A stretch of 64,000 bases of DNA from Comamonas thiooxydans (lineage in GTDB: Bacteria > Pseudomonadota > Gammaproteobacteria > Burkholderiales > Burkholderiaceae_C): the NCBI RefSeq assembly GCF_000964545.1, contig NZ_BBVD01000010.1, positions 217,711-281,710 on the forward strand, read 5' to 3'. Below are positions 35,040-43,480 of the stretch, piece after piece (position 1 is the first letter of the stretch; every line of letters starts with the position of its first letter). The notes below the pieces were generated by a model. It was given only the letters and a program-made list of their open reading frames with translations, was not told the origin of the DNA and did no database searches. Position numbers and translations under genes: made by a program.

Positions 35040-36014
35040 TCAGCAGGTTCCGAAGGCGATCTCCTGGGCCTTCAGGAAACGGCGATAAGCCGACGACATG
35101 CGGTCGGCCGCCGAGTGCATTTCTGCGCGCGGATCCAGCGGCAGGGCCTTGGGCAGCTGCGACTCCAGCACAGGCTGGTCCTGCACAAAGATGGTGTGCT
35201 GGAAGGTCTGCAACTGCTCATCGGTCGATTCGAAGTCCGCGACCGCCAGACGGAACCAGACGCGGCTGGTTTCGGGGGTGACGGGGCAGATGAACAGGCC
35301 GATCTGCTCGCGCCAGCCCTGCTTGGAGCTGCCCTCTTCGGGAATCTTGGTCAGCACGGCGGTGTAGGCGGCGGTCACCTCGTAGGTGTACTCCACCTCG
35401 GCCGCCTGGGTGGAGTGCAGATTGGACTGGGGCTGCACGGCCTTGCAGCCCGTCGCCAGCACGCCGGTGGAGGTGCTCTCCACCTTGTAGGTGGCAATGG
35501 CCGTGGCGTCACGGCTGCCCAGCCAGCCTTCGTGCACAAAGCCGAAGTGGGACATGTCGAGGAAGTTCTCGATGATGCGCGGCGCACTGGCTGCCACATC
35601 GTAAGGCCCGCAGTTCACCTTGCGCAGATGCTCGTCCGTCTCGGCCGCGAACACGGGCAGCTGGCTGTCGGAAGACTCCAGGCGCACCCAGATCAGCCCA
35701 TAGGCTTCCTGCACCTCGAAGGCCTGCACGCGCTGCGATGCGGGGGGAGTGAAATCGGGCACGGCGGGCACTTTCACGCATTGGCCACCGGAGGAGAATT
35801 GCCAGCCGTGATAGGGGCACTCCAGATGTCCTTTCTCCACGCGCCCCATGGACAGGCGTGCACCGCGATGCGGGCAGCGATCCACAAAGGACTGCACCAG
35901 TCCCTCGGTATTGCGCCACAGCACCAGCGGCTGTTCCAGCAGCAGCACGGAAAACGGCGCGCTCACCACCTCGGAGGATTGGGCAACAGGATGCCAGAGG
36001 GTACGTTCAGTCAT
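35040..36014 (-). CDS. Rieske non-heme iron oxygenase, alpha-type
   Basis: A 324-residue aromatic ring-hydroxylating or demethylating oxygenase. The Rieske [2Fe-2S] ligands are C47-x-H49 in RCPHRGARL and C66-xx-H69 in CPYHGWQF. The catalytic iron motif follows in IIENFLDMSHFGFVHEGWLG (Asp and two His). No reductase or beta subunit is adjacent. The neighbours are adenine deaminase, a purine-nucleoside-type ABC importer and guanine deaminase, so a purine or N-methylpurine substrate (compare the NdmA/NdmB demethylases) is a reasonable guess; aromatic acids such as vanillate are the family alternative. The start could also be the ATG at 36029. Confidence 0.85.
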   Translation of the reverse strand: MTERTLWHPVAQSSEVVSAPFSVLLLEQPLVLWRNTEGLVQSFVDRCPHRGARLSMGRVEKGHLECPYHGWQFSSGGQCVKVPAVPDFTPPASQRVQAFEVQEAYGLIWVRLESSDSQLPVFAAETDEHLRKVNCGPYDVAASAPRIIENFLDMSHFGFVHEGWLGSRDATAIATYKVESTSTGVLATGCKAVQPQSNLHSTQAAEVEYTYEVTAAYTAVLTKIPEEGSSKQGWREQIGLFICPVTPETSRVWFRLAVADFESTDEQLQTFQHTIFVQDQPVLESQLPKALPLDPRAEMHSAADRMSSAYRRFLKAQEIAFGTC

Positions 36015-36043
36015 GGGGATACTCGTCATTATCGAAATACAAA

Positions 36044-36063
36044 GGGCCGCTCTGCGGCGGCCC
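36044..36063 (-). terminator. terminator between the BMP protein genes and the Rieske gene
   Basis: GGGCCGC (36044-36050) pairs with GCGGCCC (36057-36063); on the minus strand TTTGTATTT follows. It separates the substrate-binding protein gene at 36196 from the Rieske gene. Confidence 0.65.
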
Positions 36064-36195
36064 TGTCGCTGCAAGTCGTGTCTGGACGACTGCTAACAGC
36101 CAACACTACCCGGCAAACCCGGGGTCTGCCTTGAAGACATGCGCCACAGGCCGCAATCGGTGCGACGAGGCGGCGCGATGCCTGATCCGCAGTGC

Positions 36196-37353
36196 TTACT
36201 TGGCGTCGCCGCCGGGCACTTTGCCTTCCACGCCCTTGACGTAGAAATTGATGCCTTTGAGGAAACCGTCATCGGCAACCTTGTCGGCAGCGATCAGTTC
36301 CTTGCCGTCCTGGCCGGTGATAGGGCCCTTCCAGATGGTGAATGTACCTTCCTTCAGTCCCTTTTTCACGTCCTCAACCTTTGCCTTGAGGTCGGCTGGA
36401 ATGTCGTCAGCCAGTGAAACGATGTCGATCACGCCTTCCTTGACGCCCCACCAGGTCTGGCGGCTGCTCCACTTTCCTTCCAGCGCGCTGCGGGTGGAGT
36501 CGATGTAGTAAGGCGCCCAGTTGATGATGGACGAGCCCAGGTGAGCCTTGGGACCATAGGCAGTCATGTCCGAATCCCAGCCGAAGGCACGCTTGCCCTT
36601 TTCCTCGGCCGTCTTCAGCACCGCCGGCGAATCGGTGTTCTGGAACAGGATGTCGGCGCCGCCGTTGATCAGGCTGGTCGCAGCTTCGGTCTCCTTGGGA
36701 GGGCTGAACCATTCGTTGACCCAGACCACCTTGGTCTTGATCTTGGGATTCACGGACTGGGCGCCCAGGGTGAAGCTGTTGATATTGCGGATCACTTCGG
36801 GAATAGGCACCGAGCCCACCACGCCCAGGGTGTTGGACTTGGTCATGCCACCGGCAATGATGCCGGCCAGATAGGCACCTTCGTAAGTGCGGCTGTCATA
36901 GGTGCTGACATTGGCGGCGGTCTTGTAGCCGGTGGCGTGTTCCCACTTCACATCGGCAAATTCGGGGGCCAGCTTCTGGATCACGTCCATATAGCCGAAG
37001 GTGGTACCGAACACCAGCTTGTTGCCCTGTGAAGCCATGTCGCGCAGCACGCGCTCGGCATCGGCACCTTCGGGCACGCTCTCCACATAGCTGGTCTTGA
37101 TCTTGTCACCGAACTCTTTTTCCAGGGCTTTGCGGGCCTGGTCATGGGCAAAGGACCAACCACCGTCGCCCACCGGGCCGACATAAGCAAAAGCAATCTT
37201 CAGAGGTTCGGGAGCAGCGGCCGCAGGAGCGGCAGCGGGGGCTGCTGCCGGCGCAGCTGCTTCTTCCTTCTTGCCGCAGCCCACGAGAGCGGCCGAGGCA
37301 ATAGCCGTCAGTGCGGCGACCTTGATCAATGAACGCTTGTGCAAATCAGTCAT
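36196..37353 (-). CDS. BMP family ABC transporter substrate-binding lipoprotein (copy 1)
   Basis: A 385-residue periplasmic lipoprotein. The signal peptide ends in a lipobox (AALVGC, Cys near residue 25), followed by an Ala/Pro linker and the BMP domain (IAFAYVGPVGDGGWSFAHD, GTTFGYMD, EHATGYKTAANVSTYDSR, EGAYLAGIIAGGMTKSNTLG). BMP proteins bind purine nucleosides or related compounds. It is a close paralogue of the next gene (37548), sharing order and most motifs. The frame opens at 37488, but MTDLHKRSLIKVAALTAI is a typical lipoprotein start. Confidence 0.92.
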   Translation of the reverse strand: MTDLHKRSLIKVAALTAIASAALVGCGKKEEAAAPAAAPAAAPAAAAPEPLKIAFAYVGPVGDGGWSFAHDQARKALEKEFGDKIKTSYVESVPEGADAERVLRDMASQGNKLVFGTTFGYMDVIQKLAPEFADVKWEHATGYKTAANVSTYDSRTYEGAYLAGIIAGGMTKSNTLGVVGSVPIPEVIRNINSFTLGAQSVNPKIKTKVVWVNEWFSPPKETEAATSLINGGADILFQNTDSPAVLKTAEEKGKRAFGWDSDMTAYGPKAHLGSSIINWAPYYIDSTRSALEGKWSSRQTWWGVKEGVIDIVSLADDIPADLKAKVEDVKKGLKEGTFTIWKGPITGQDGKELIAADKVADDGFLKGINFYVKGVEGKVPGGDAK

Positions 37354-37492
37354 TAAAGTTTCCTTGGAACAAAGAGTGAGGTTTGAAACCGACAGGAGCG
37401 CAAGCCCATGGATACCGGTTACACCTTGGGCAATATATGCATAAACTGCGCCAAATTGCAGATAGGTATCCTGAAAACGACAGCGCAAAAAG

Positions 37493-37512
37493 AAAGGCCC
37501 CTAGGGGCCTTT
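37493..37512 (-). terminator. terminator between the two BMP protein genes
   Basis: AAAGGCCCC (37493-37501) and GGGGCCTTT (37504-37512) form a 9-bp stem with a two-base centre. On the minus strand it follows copy 2 by 36 bases, so copy 1 may be transcribed at a lower level or on its own. Confidence 0.7.
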
Positions 37513-37547
37513 GATCGGACGCTGGTCAGGCGCCCCGCAAACAGTGC

Positions 37548-38693
37548 TTATTTGGCACCGGGCACCTTGCCCTCGATACCGTTCACATAGAAATTGATGC
37601 TGCGCAGCCAGGCGTCATCGGCAACCTTGCCGGCTTCCAGCAGTTCCTTGCCGGTGTTGTCCTTGATGGGACCGGTCCAGACGGCGAAGGAGCCGTCCTT
37701 CAGGCCGGCGCGAGCCTTCTCAACCTTGTCCTTGATTTCCTGGGGCACGTCGTCAGCGATCTTCTTCAGGTCGATGGCGCCTTCCTTCACACCCCACCAG
37801 AAGTTGCCGGTCTGCCACTTGCCTGCCAGCGTGTCTTCCACCACCTTGCTGTAGTAGGGAGTCCAGTCGATCACGGCCGAGCCCAGATGAGCCTTGGGCG
37901 CGAAGCCGCTCATGTCGCCGTCCTTGCCGAAAGCACGGGCACCGCGCTCCTCGGCCGTCTTCAGCACGGCTGGAGAATTGGTGTTCTGGTACATCACGTC
38001 CACGCCGCCGTTGATCAGGCTGTTGGCGGCTTCGGATTCCTTGGGAGGAGCGAACCACTCGTTCACCCAGACCACCTTGGCCTTGATGGAGGGGTCGATG
38101 CTCTGGGCGCCCAGCACAAAGCTGTTGATGTTGCGCACCACTTCGGGGATTGGTACCGAAGCCACCACGCCCACGGTCTTGGTCTTGGTCATGGCGCCCG
38201 CCACGATGCCAGCCAGATAAGCACCTTCAAAGGTCTTGGTGTCGTACACGGCTGCGTTGTCGGCCGTCTTGTAGCCGGTGGCGTGCTCGAACTTCACATC
38301 CTTGACGTCGGCGGCGACTTTCTGCACAAAGTCCTGATAGCCGAAGCTGGTGGCGAAGACCAGCTTGTTGCCCTGACCGATCATGTCGCGCATCACGCGC
38401 TCGGCATCGGCAGACTCTGGCACGCTCTCGACCATGGAAGTCTCGATCTTGTCGCCGAACTTCTCCTGGATGGCCTTGCGGCCCAGCTCGTGCTGGTAGG
38501 TCCAGCCGCCGTCGCCGATGGGGCTCACATACATGAAGCCGATCTTGAGCTTGTCGGCAGCAGGAGCAGCCGCAGGTGCGGCGGCAGGAGCCGCTGGTGC
38601 TTCTTCCTTCTTGCCGCAAGCGGTCAGCACAGCCATGGAAACAGCCGTCAGGCCGATCATCTTGATCAGAGCGCGTTTGCCCAGAGTTGTCAT
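37548..38693 (-). CDS. BMP family ABC transporter substrate-binding lipoprotein (copy 2)
   Basis: A 381-residue lipoprotein with lipobox VLTAC, an Ala/Pro-rich linker and the BMP fold (IGFMYVSPIGDGGWTYQHELG, ATSFGYQDFVQK, EHATGYKTADNAAVYDTK, GAYLAGIVAGAMTKTKTVG). It follows the two permease genes (52 bases after the last one) and is probably the main binding protein of the transporter. The paralogue downstream diverges most in the N-terminal part and in the segment before the C-terminus, which suggests different ligands. Confidence 0.92.
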   Translation of the reverse strand: MTTLGKRALIKMIGLTAVSMAVLTACGKKEEAPAAPAAAPAAAPAADKLKIGFMYVSPIGDGGWTYQHELGRKAIQEKFGDKIETSMVESVPESADAERVMRDMIGQGNKLVFATSFGYQDFVQKVAADVKDVKFEHATGYKTADNAAVYDTKTFEGAYLAGIVAGAMTKTKTVGVVASVPIPEVVRNINSFVLGAQSIDPSIKAKVVWVNEWFAPPKESEAANSLINGGVDVMYQNTNSPAVLKTAEERGARAFGKDGDMSGFAPKAHLGSAVIDWTPYYSKVVEDTLAGKWQTGNFWWGVKEGAIDLKKIADDVPQEIKDKVEKARAGLKDGSFAVWTGPIKDNTGKELLEAGKVADDAWLRSINFYVNGIEGKVPGAK

Positions 38694-38745
38694 CGAAGTT
38701 GTCCTCTCGTTATTTTTGAAAAGCGGATTGCACCACATTTGGGCA

Positions 38746-39666
38746 TCACGCTCCAGGGTAGAAGGGTTTTCCCAGGGAGGCCGGCATATTGGCTCGAATC
38801 CAGGTCGGATTACGCGAGATCAGTACCAGCACCACGATGGTGGCCAGATATGGCAGCATGGACAGAATCTGGCTGGGCACCTGGACCCCCGTGGCCTGCA
38901 GATGGAACTGCAACATGGTCACGCCGCCAAACAGATAGGCGCCCAGCAGGACGCGGGCCGGTCGCCAGGTCGCGAAAGTCGTCAGCGCCAGAGCAATCCA
39001 GCCTCGACCCGACACCATGTTCTCCACCCACAGCGGCGTGTAGACCACGGAGATGAAGGCCCCCGCCAGACCGCACATGGCACCGCCAAACATCACGGCC
39101 ATCAGACGGATGCGGCGCACGGGGTAGCCCAGGGCATGGGCCGACGAGGGCGACTCGCCGACCGAACGCAACACAAGACCCGCACGCGTGCGGTACAGAA
39201 ACCAGACCATCAGGGCGGCCAGCACGATGGCGCCGTAGACCAGCGGGTGCAACGTGAACAAGGCCGGGCCCACGAGCGGCAGATCTGCCAGGCCCGGGAT
39301 GGAGTACTTGGGCAGCTCTGGCAGCTTGGCCTGCACATAGCCCAGGCCCACGAAAGCCGAGAAGCCCGCGCCGAACAGCGACAGCGCAAGACCGGTTGCG
39401 TACTGGTTGGTGTTGAACCAGATCACCAGTCCCCCGAAGATGGCGGCCAGCAAGGCCCCTGCCAGCATGCCCGCGCCAAAGCCCATCCAGGTATTGCCGG
39501 TGTGCACGGTAGCGGCAAAACCGGCAATGGCAGCGCAGAGCATCATGCCTTCGGCACCGAGATTGACGATGCCCGATTTTTCATTGATCAGCAGGCCCAG
39601 GGCCGCCAGCGCCAGAACAGTGCCGGCGCTGAGGGTGGAGCCCAGCAGCAGTGCATAGGATTCCAT
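38746..39666 (-). CDS. ABC transporter permease (purine/nucleoside-type, second permease)
   Basis: A 306-residue inner-membrane protein with about eight hydrophobic segments and the family landmarks LGAEGMMLCAAIAGFAATVHTG (loop typical of YufQ/NupQ-like permeases) and ESPSSAHALGYPVRRIRLMA. It starts three bases after the previous permease gene stops, so they are co-transcribed. It belongs to the ABC importer of the BMP proteins for nucleosides or purines. Confidence 0.9.
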   Translation of the reverse strand: MESYALLLGSTLSAGTVLALAALGLLINEKSGIVNLGAEGMMLCAAIAGFAATVHTGNTWMGFGAGMLAGALLAAIFGGLVIWFNTNQYATGLALSLFGAGFSAFVGLGYVQAKLPELPKYSIPGLADLPLVGPALFTLHPLVYGAIVLAALMVWFLYRTRAGLVLRSVGESPSSAHALGYPVRRIRLMAVMFGGAMCGLAGAFISVVYTPLWVENMVSGRGWIALALTTFATWRPARVLLGAYLFGGVTMLQFHLQATGVQVPSQILSMLPYLATIVVLVLISRNPTWIRANMPASLGKPFYPGA

Positions 39667-39669
39667 GGA

Positions 39670-40764
39670 TCAGGCTCCCTTCACTGCAGAAATGGCGCTG
39701 CCGGCTTTTTTTGCCACCCAGCGGATGCGATAGGCCACCAGCGTGTCGCAGGCCAGCAGCGCGAACAGCAGCAGTCCCTGGAAGACGCCGGTCAGCGCCT
39801 TGGGCAGGCCCAGACGCGACTGCGCCAGCTCGCCACCGATATAAAACATGCTCATGAGAATGGCCGAGAAAATCATGCCCACAGGATGCAGGCGCCCCAC
39901 AAAGGCCACGATGATGGCCGCAAAGCCGTAGCCGGCGGGCACATAGGGCGTGAGCTGACCCAGAGGGCCAGCGACTTCCAGTGCCCCCGCCAGACCGGCG
40001 GTGGCGCCGGAGATCAGCAGCGCCGTCCACAGCGCCTTGCGCGAGGAAAAACCGGCATAGCGTGCCGCCGACGGCGCCAGGCCACCGACCTGCAGGGCAA
40101 AACCTGCACGCGTGCGAAACAGAAATGCCCACAGCAGACCGGCCCCCACCAGCGAGATGATGACGCCGATATTCATGCGCATGCCCTGCACCAGCCGAGG
40201 AATCTGCGTGACGCGCTCAAAGCTCTTGGTCTGCGGGAAGTTGTAGCCCATGGGGTCCTTCCAGGGACCATAGACCAGATAGCCCAGTACCAGCGTGGCC
40301 ACATAGACCAGCATCAGGCTGACCAGAATCTCGTTGGCGTTGAAGCGGTCACGCAGCAAGGCGACTATGCCCGCCCAGAGCATGCCGCCCAGCATGCCGG
40401 CGATCAGGATGGCCGGCACGATCCAGGGACCGGTGGTCTTGTCGGCCAGCAAGGCAATGCCGCCCGCAGCCACCGCCCCGATGACGAACTGGCCTTCGGC
40501 ACCGATATTCCAGACATTGGAGCGAAAGCATACGGCCAGCCCCAGCGCGATCAGCAGCAAAGGCGTGGCCTTCACGGCCAGCTCGCCCAGGGCATAGCCC
40601 GATTTGATGGGTTCCCAGAAAAAGGCCTGCAAGCCCTTGACCGGATCCTTGCCCAGCAGGGCAAACAGGCAGACCCCTACCAGCACGGTGATCAGCAAGG
40701 CCAGAATCGGCGAGCCATAGGTCCAGAACTTCGATGCCTGGGGGCGTTGTTCCAGCTTAAGCAT
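39670..40764 (-). CDS. ABC transporter permease (purine/nucleoside-type, first permease)
   Basis: A 364-residue permease with the segment NVWNIGAEGQFVIGAVAAGG and GGLAPSAARYAGFSSRKALW typical of YufP/NupP-like proteins. It overlaps the ATPase gene by eight bases and precedes the second permease by three, which gives an operon ATPase-permease-permease-BMP protein. The start at 40764 (MLKLEQRPQASKFW) lies inside a frame open slightly further upstream. Confidence 0.9.
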   Translation of the reverse strand: MLKLEQRPQASKFWTYGSPILALLITVLVGVCLFALLGKDPVKGLQAFFWEPIKSGYALGELAVKATPLLLIALGLAVCFRSNVWNIGAEGQFVIGAVAAGGIALLADKTTGPWIVPAILIAGMLGGMLWAGIVALLRDRFNANEILVSLMLVYVATLVLGYLVYGPWKDPMGYNFPQTKSFERVTQIPRLVQGMRMNIGVIISLVGAGLLWAFLFRTRAGFALQVGGLAPSAARYAGFSSRKALWTALLISGATAGLAGALEVAGPLGQLTPYVPAGYGFAAIIVAFVGRLHPVGMIFSAILMSMFYIGGELAQSRLGLPKALTGVFQGLLLFALLACDTLVAYRIRWVAKKAGSAISAVKGA

Positions 40765-42316
40765 GGGCACCTCCCTGCACGACTGCCGCATCCCACAGGC
40801 CGCTCATCCATTCACCAATCTGCTGCACCGTGGCAGCCGCTCTATCCACCGAAGGACTCAGGCGGCCCTTGGCCACCACATGCAGGCGGTCACAAATCTC
40901 AAACAACTCGTCCAACTCCTCACTGACCACCAGCACGGCGCAACCCTGGTCGCGCAGCTTGAGAATCTCGCCCCGAATCTGTGCCGCAGCCCCCACATCC
41001 ACCCCCCAGGTGGGTTGAGAGATGATGAGCAGACGCGGTTTGGCATCAATTTCACGACCCACGATGAACTTCTGCAGATTGCCGCCCGACAGCGACTGCG
41101 CGGCCGAATTCGGGCCCCCGGCCTTGACGTTGAAGCGACCGATGATGTCCCGCGCCTGCGCCTGCAGAGCCGCCATGCGAATCCAGCCGCCCTTGCCCAC
41201 CGCAGTCTTGCGCGTCAGCAACAGGTTGTGGGCCAGGCCCATGCTGGGCACGGCTCCGCGCCCCAGACGCTCTTCGGGCACAAAATGCAGGCCCATGCCA
41301 CGGCGCCGACCAGGCCCCATGCGTCCCACGCCCTTGCCCAGCAACTGCACGGCCTCTGCCTCGGAACGTGTGTCCTCGCCGGACAGCGCATACATCAGCT
41401 CTTTCTGGCCGTTGCCGGAGACGCCGGCAATACCGACGACTTCGCCCGCACGCACCTGCAGAGCAATGCTCTGCAGATCGACACCAAAAGGATCCTGGCT
41501 TCTGAGCGACAGGCCCTGTACACGCAGCACGGTATCGCCGGTATTTGCACTGCGGTGCTCCAGTTCCGGCGGCTCCGAGCCGATCATCATGCGCGACAGC
41601 GAAGCATTGGTCTCGTTGGCCGGGTTGCACTCTCCCGTCACCACACCGCCGCGCAACACCGTGCAAGCCGTGCACAGCGAGCGGATTTCATGCAGCTTGT
41701 GGCTGATATAGAGGATGGAGCAACCTTCCGCGGCCAGGCGGCGCAGCACCACAAACAGCATCTCCACGGCCTGGGGCGTGAGCACCGAGGTGGGCTCGTC
41801 CAGAATCAGCACGCGGGGATTGGTCAGCAGGGCGCGGATGATTTCCACGCGCTGCATTTCGCCGACGGAAAGCGTGTGTACGGGACGATGCGGGTCCACC
41901 TCCAGCCCGTAATCGCGGGCCGTGGCCTGAATGTTCTCGATCACCTTGGCCAGTGCAATGCTCTTGTCCAGGCCCAGCCAGACGTTCTCGGCCACGGTCA
42001 GCGTGTCGAACAGGCTGAAATGCTGGAACACCATGGCAATGCCCAGTGCCCGGGCTTCCTGCGGATTGCGGATCTGCACCGGCTTGCCGTCGACCAGGAT
42101 GGCTCCCTCATCAGGCTTGACCGCACCGTAGATGATCTTCATCAGCGTGGACTTGCCAGCGCCGTTTTCGCCCAGGATGGCGTGGATCTCGCCGGGCTTA
42201 ACTTTCAGCGATACCTTGCTGTTTGCAACCACAGCCGGGTACCGCTTGGTAATACCCTCCAGCTGCAAACGCGCAGGTGCACTCGCAGATGGGGAATGTG
42301 TCGGGGGGGGATTCAT
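40757..42316 (-). CDS. ABC transporter ATP-binding protein (two fused ATPase domains)
   Basis: A 519-residue fusion of two ATPase domains, as in YufO/RbsA-type importers. First domain: Walker A GENGAGKSTLMKI, signature LSVGEMQRVEI, Walker B LILDEPTSVLT. Second domain: GIAGVSGNGQKEL in place of a normal Walker A, signature LSGGNLQKFIVGREI, LLIISQPTWGVD. The second site is degenerate, as is common in this family. The start codon is followed within seven bases by a run of eight Cs (plus-strand G8 at 42303-42310), which could slip. It is the first gene of the transporter operon, downstream of a LysR gene on the same strand. Confidence 0.92.
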   Translation of the reverse strand: MNPPPTHSPSASAPARLQLEGITKRYPAVVANSKVSLKVKPGEIHAILGENGAGKSTLMKIIYGAVKPDEGAILVDGKPVQIRNPQEARALGIAMVFQHFSLFDTLTVAENVWLGLDKSIALAKVIENIQATARDYGLEVDPHRPVHTLSVGEMQRVEIIRALLTNPRVLILDEPTSVLTPQAVEMLFVVLRRLAAEGCSILYISHKLHEIRSLCTACTVLRGGVVTGECNPANETNASLSRMMIGSEPPELEHRSANTGDTVLRVQGLSLRSQDPFGVDLQSIALQVRAGEVVGIAGVSGNGQKELMYALSGEDTRSEAEAVQLLGKGVGRMGPGRRRGMGLHFVPEERLGRGAVPSMGLAHNLLLTRKTAVGKGGWIRMAALQAQARDIIGRFNVKAGGPNSAAQSLSGGNLQKFIVGREIDAKPRLLIISQPTWGVDVGAAAQIRGEILKLRDQGCAVLVVSEELDELFEICDRLHVVAKGRLSPSVDRAAATVQQIGEWMSGLWDAAVVQGGAHA

Positions 42317-42392
42317 CGCTGGATTGTCTCTCAATTCAAATAACAAATTGACTCAAACAGGCTCTATGCGCTGAACAGGAATACGATACAAG

Positions 42393-43325
42393 CTATTGAT
42401 TTCGCAGCGTTAGTGCAACGTTGCGAACCACCTCTCGCAGCCAGCGTGTGGCGGCTCCGGCATGCGAACGCGCATGCCAGAGCTGGTAATAGACCAACGG
42501 AGGGAATTCCACGGGGCAAGGCAGTATGGCCAGGGACAGACGTTCGCTGAAACGCTCACAGAACAATCTGCCCGAGGTCATGACAAGCAAGCTTGATGCC
42601 ACCATGTCGGGAATCAGACTGAAATGCGCGCAGCGTGCCACCACCTGGCGGCTCAAGCCCATGTCTGCCAATTGTTCGTCTATCACGCCCAGGGCACCGG
42701 GATAGGCCGGGGTTGGCGCAATATGCTCGGCCTGCAGCCATTGCTGTACATCCCAACCCCTGCGCACTGCCGGATGCTTGGGACTGACCAGACAGACCAC
42801 CTCGTCCTCGAACAGCTTGGCCATGTGCAGGCCTTCCGGTGGCTGCGGCCAGTTTCCGATGACGACGTCGATCTCGCCATCGGCCAGTTGCCCCTCGTAA
42901 TGCGCCTCGGCGCTCAGCGGCAGAAAGTCCACCGGGCAATGCGGGGCCTGTGCCTTCATGGCCGACATCAGCCGCGGCAGGAACTGGGGATCCAGATAGT
43001 CGCTGGCCGCAATGCGGAAGGTACGAGTCGAGGTGCGCGGGTCAAACTGCCGCGCATCGCTGAACAGCCCCTCGGCCGCACGCAGAATGTCTGCCGAGGG
43101 TTGCACCATGCGCAGCCCCACATCGGTAGGCTGCATCTGTGCCCCGGAGCGCACCAGCAAAGGGTCGCCAGCGAGCTCGCGCAGACGCCGCAGTGCTGCA
43201 GACACCGCCGGCTGGTGCATGCCCAATCGCAGCGCTGCCCTGGAAACGCTGCGCTCCGTCAGCACCGTGTGCAGCACCCTGATCAGGTGCAAATCTATCT
43301 TGTCGAACAAGGTCTGGTCACGCAT
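42393..43325 (-). CDS. LysR family regulator next to the purine-type importer
   Basis: A 310-residue regulator with the N-terminal helix-turn-helix (LHLIRVLHTVLTERSVSRAA and LGMHQPAVSAALRRLRELAG) and an effector domain (TRTFRIAASDYLDPQFLPRL). It lies 76 bases upstream of the ABC transporter operon and on the same strand, so it may be co-transcribed or autoregulated. The effector is unknown; a purine or related compound is the contextual guess. Confidence 0.9.
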   Translation of the reverse strand: MRDQTLFDKIDLHLIRVLHTVLTERSVSRAALRLGMHQPAVSAALRRLRELAGDPLLVRSGAQMQPTDVGLRMVQPSADILRAAEGLFSDARQFDPRTSTRTFRIAASDYLDPQFLPRLMSAMKAQAPHCPVDFLPLSAEAHYEGQLADGEIDVVIGNWPQPPEGLHMAKLFEDEVVCLVSPKHPAVRRGWDVQQWLQAEHIAPTPAYPGALGVIDEQLADMGLSRQVVARCAHFSLIPDMVASSLLVMTSGRLFCERFSERLSLAILPCPVEFPPLVYYQLWHARSHAGAATRWLREVVRNVALTLRNQ

Positions 43326-43480
43326 AGGTCACGGCCATCCGGGCGCTTTGGCACGGCCAGCCTCATCCATTTTGTATACAAAGCAGCCGCAGAGCGTAAC
43401 TCAGTCAGCCCCTTTGAGCAGCCAAGGGATTGCCCTCTAGGCTGTCATATCTGCCTTGAATTCAGCATGCGCAATCCGGC

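Noticed and set aside
38518..40926. Long plus-strand reading frame of 802 codons
   Set aside because: It is antisense to the two permease genes and a binding protein, is full of Gln, His and Arg, and shows no family motif; it is a shadow of GC-rich coding sequence.
40763..42343. Plus-strand frame of 526 codons opposite the ABC ATPase
   Set aside because: Antisense to a clear double ATPase gene; no recognisable domain.
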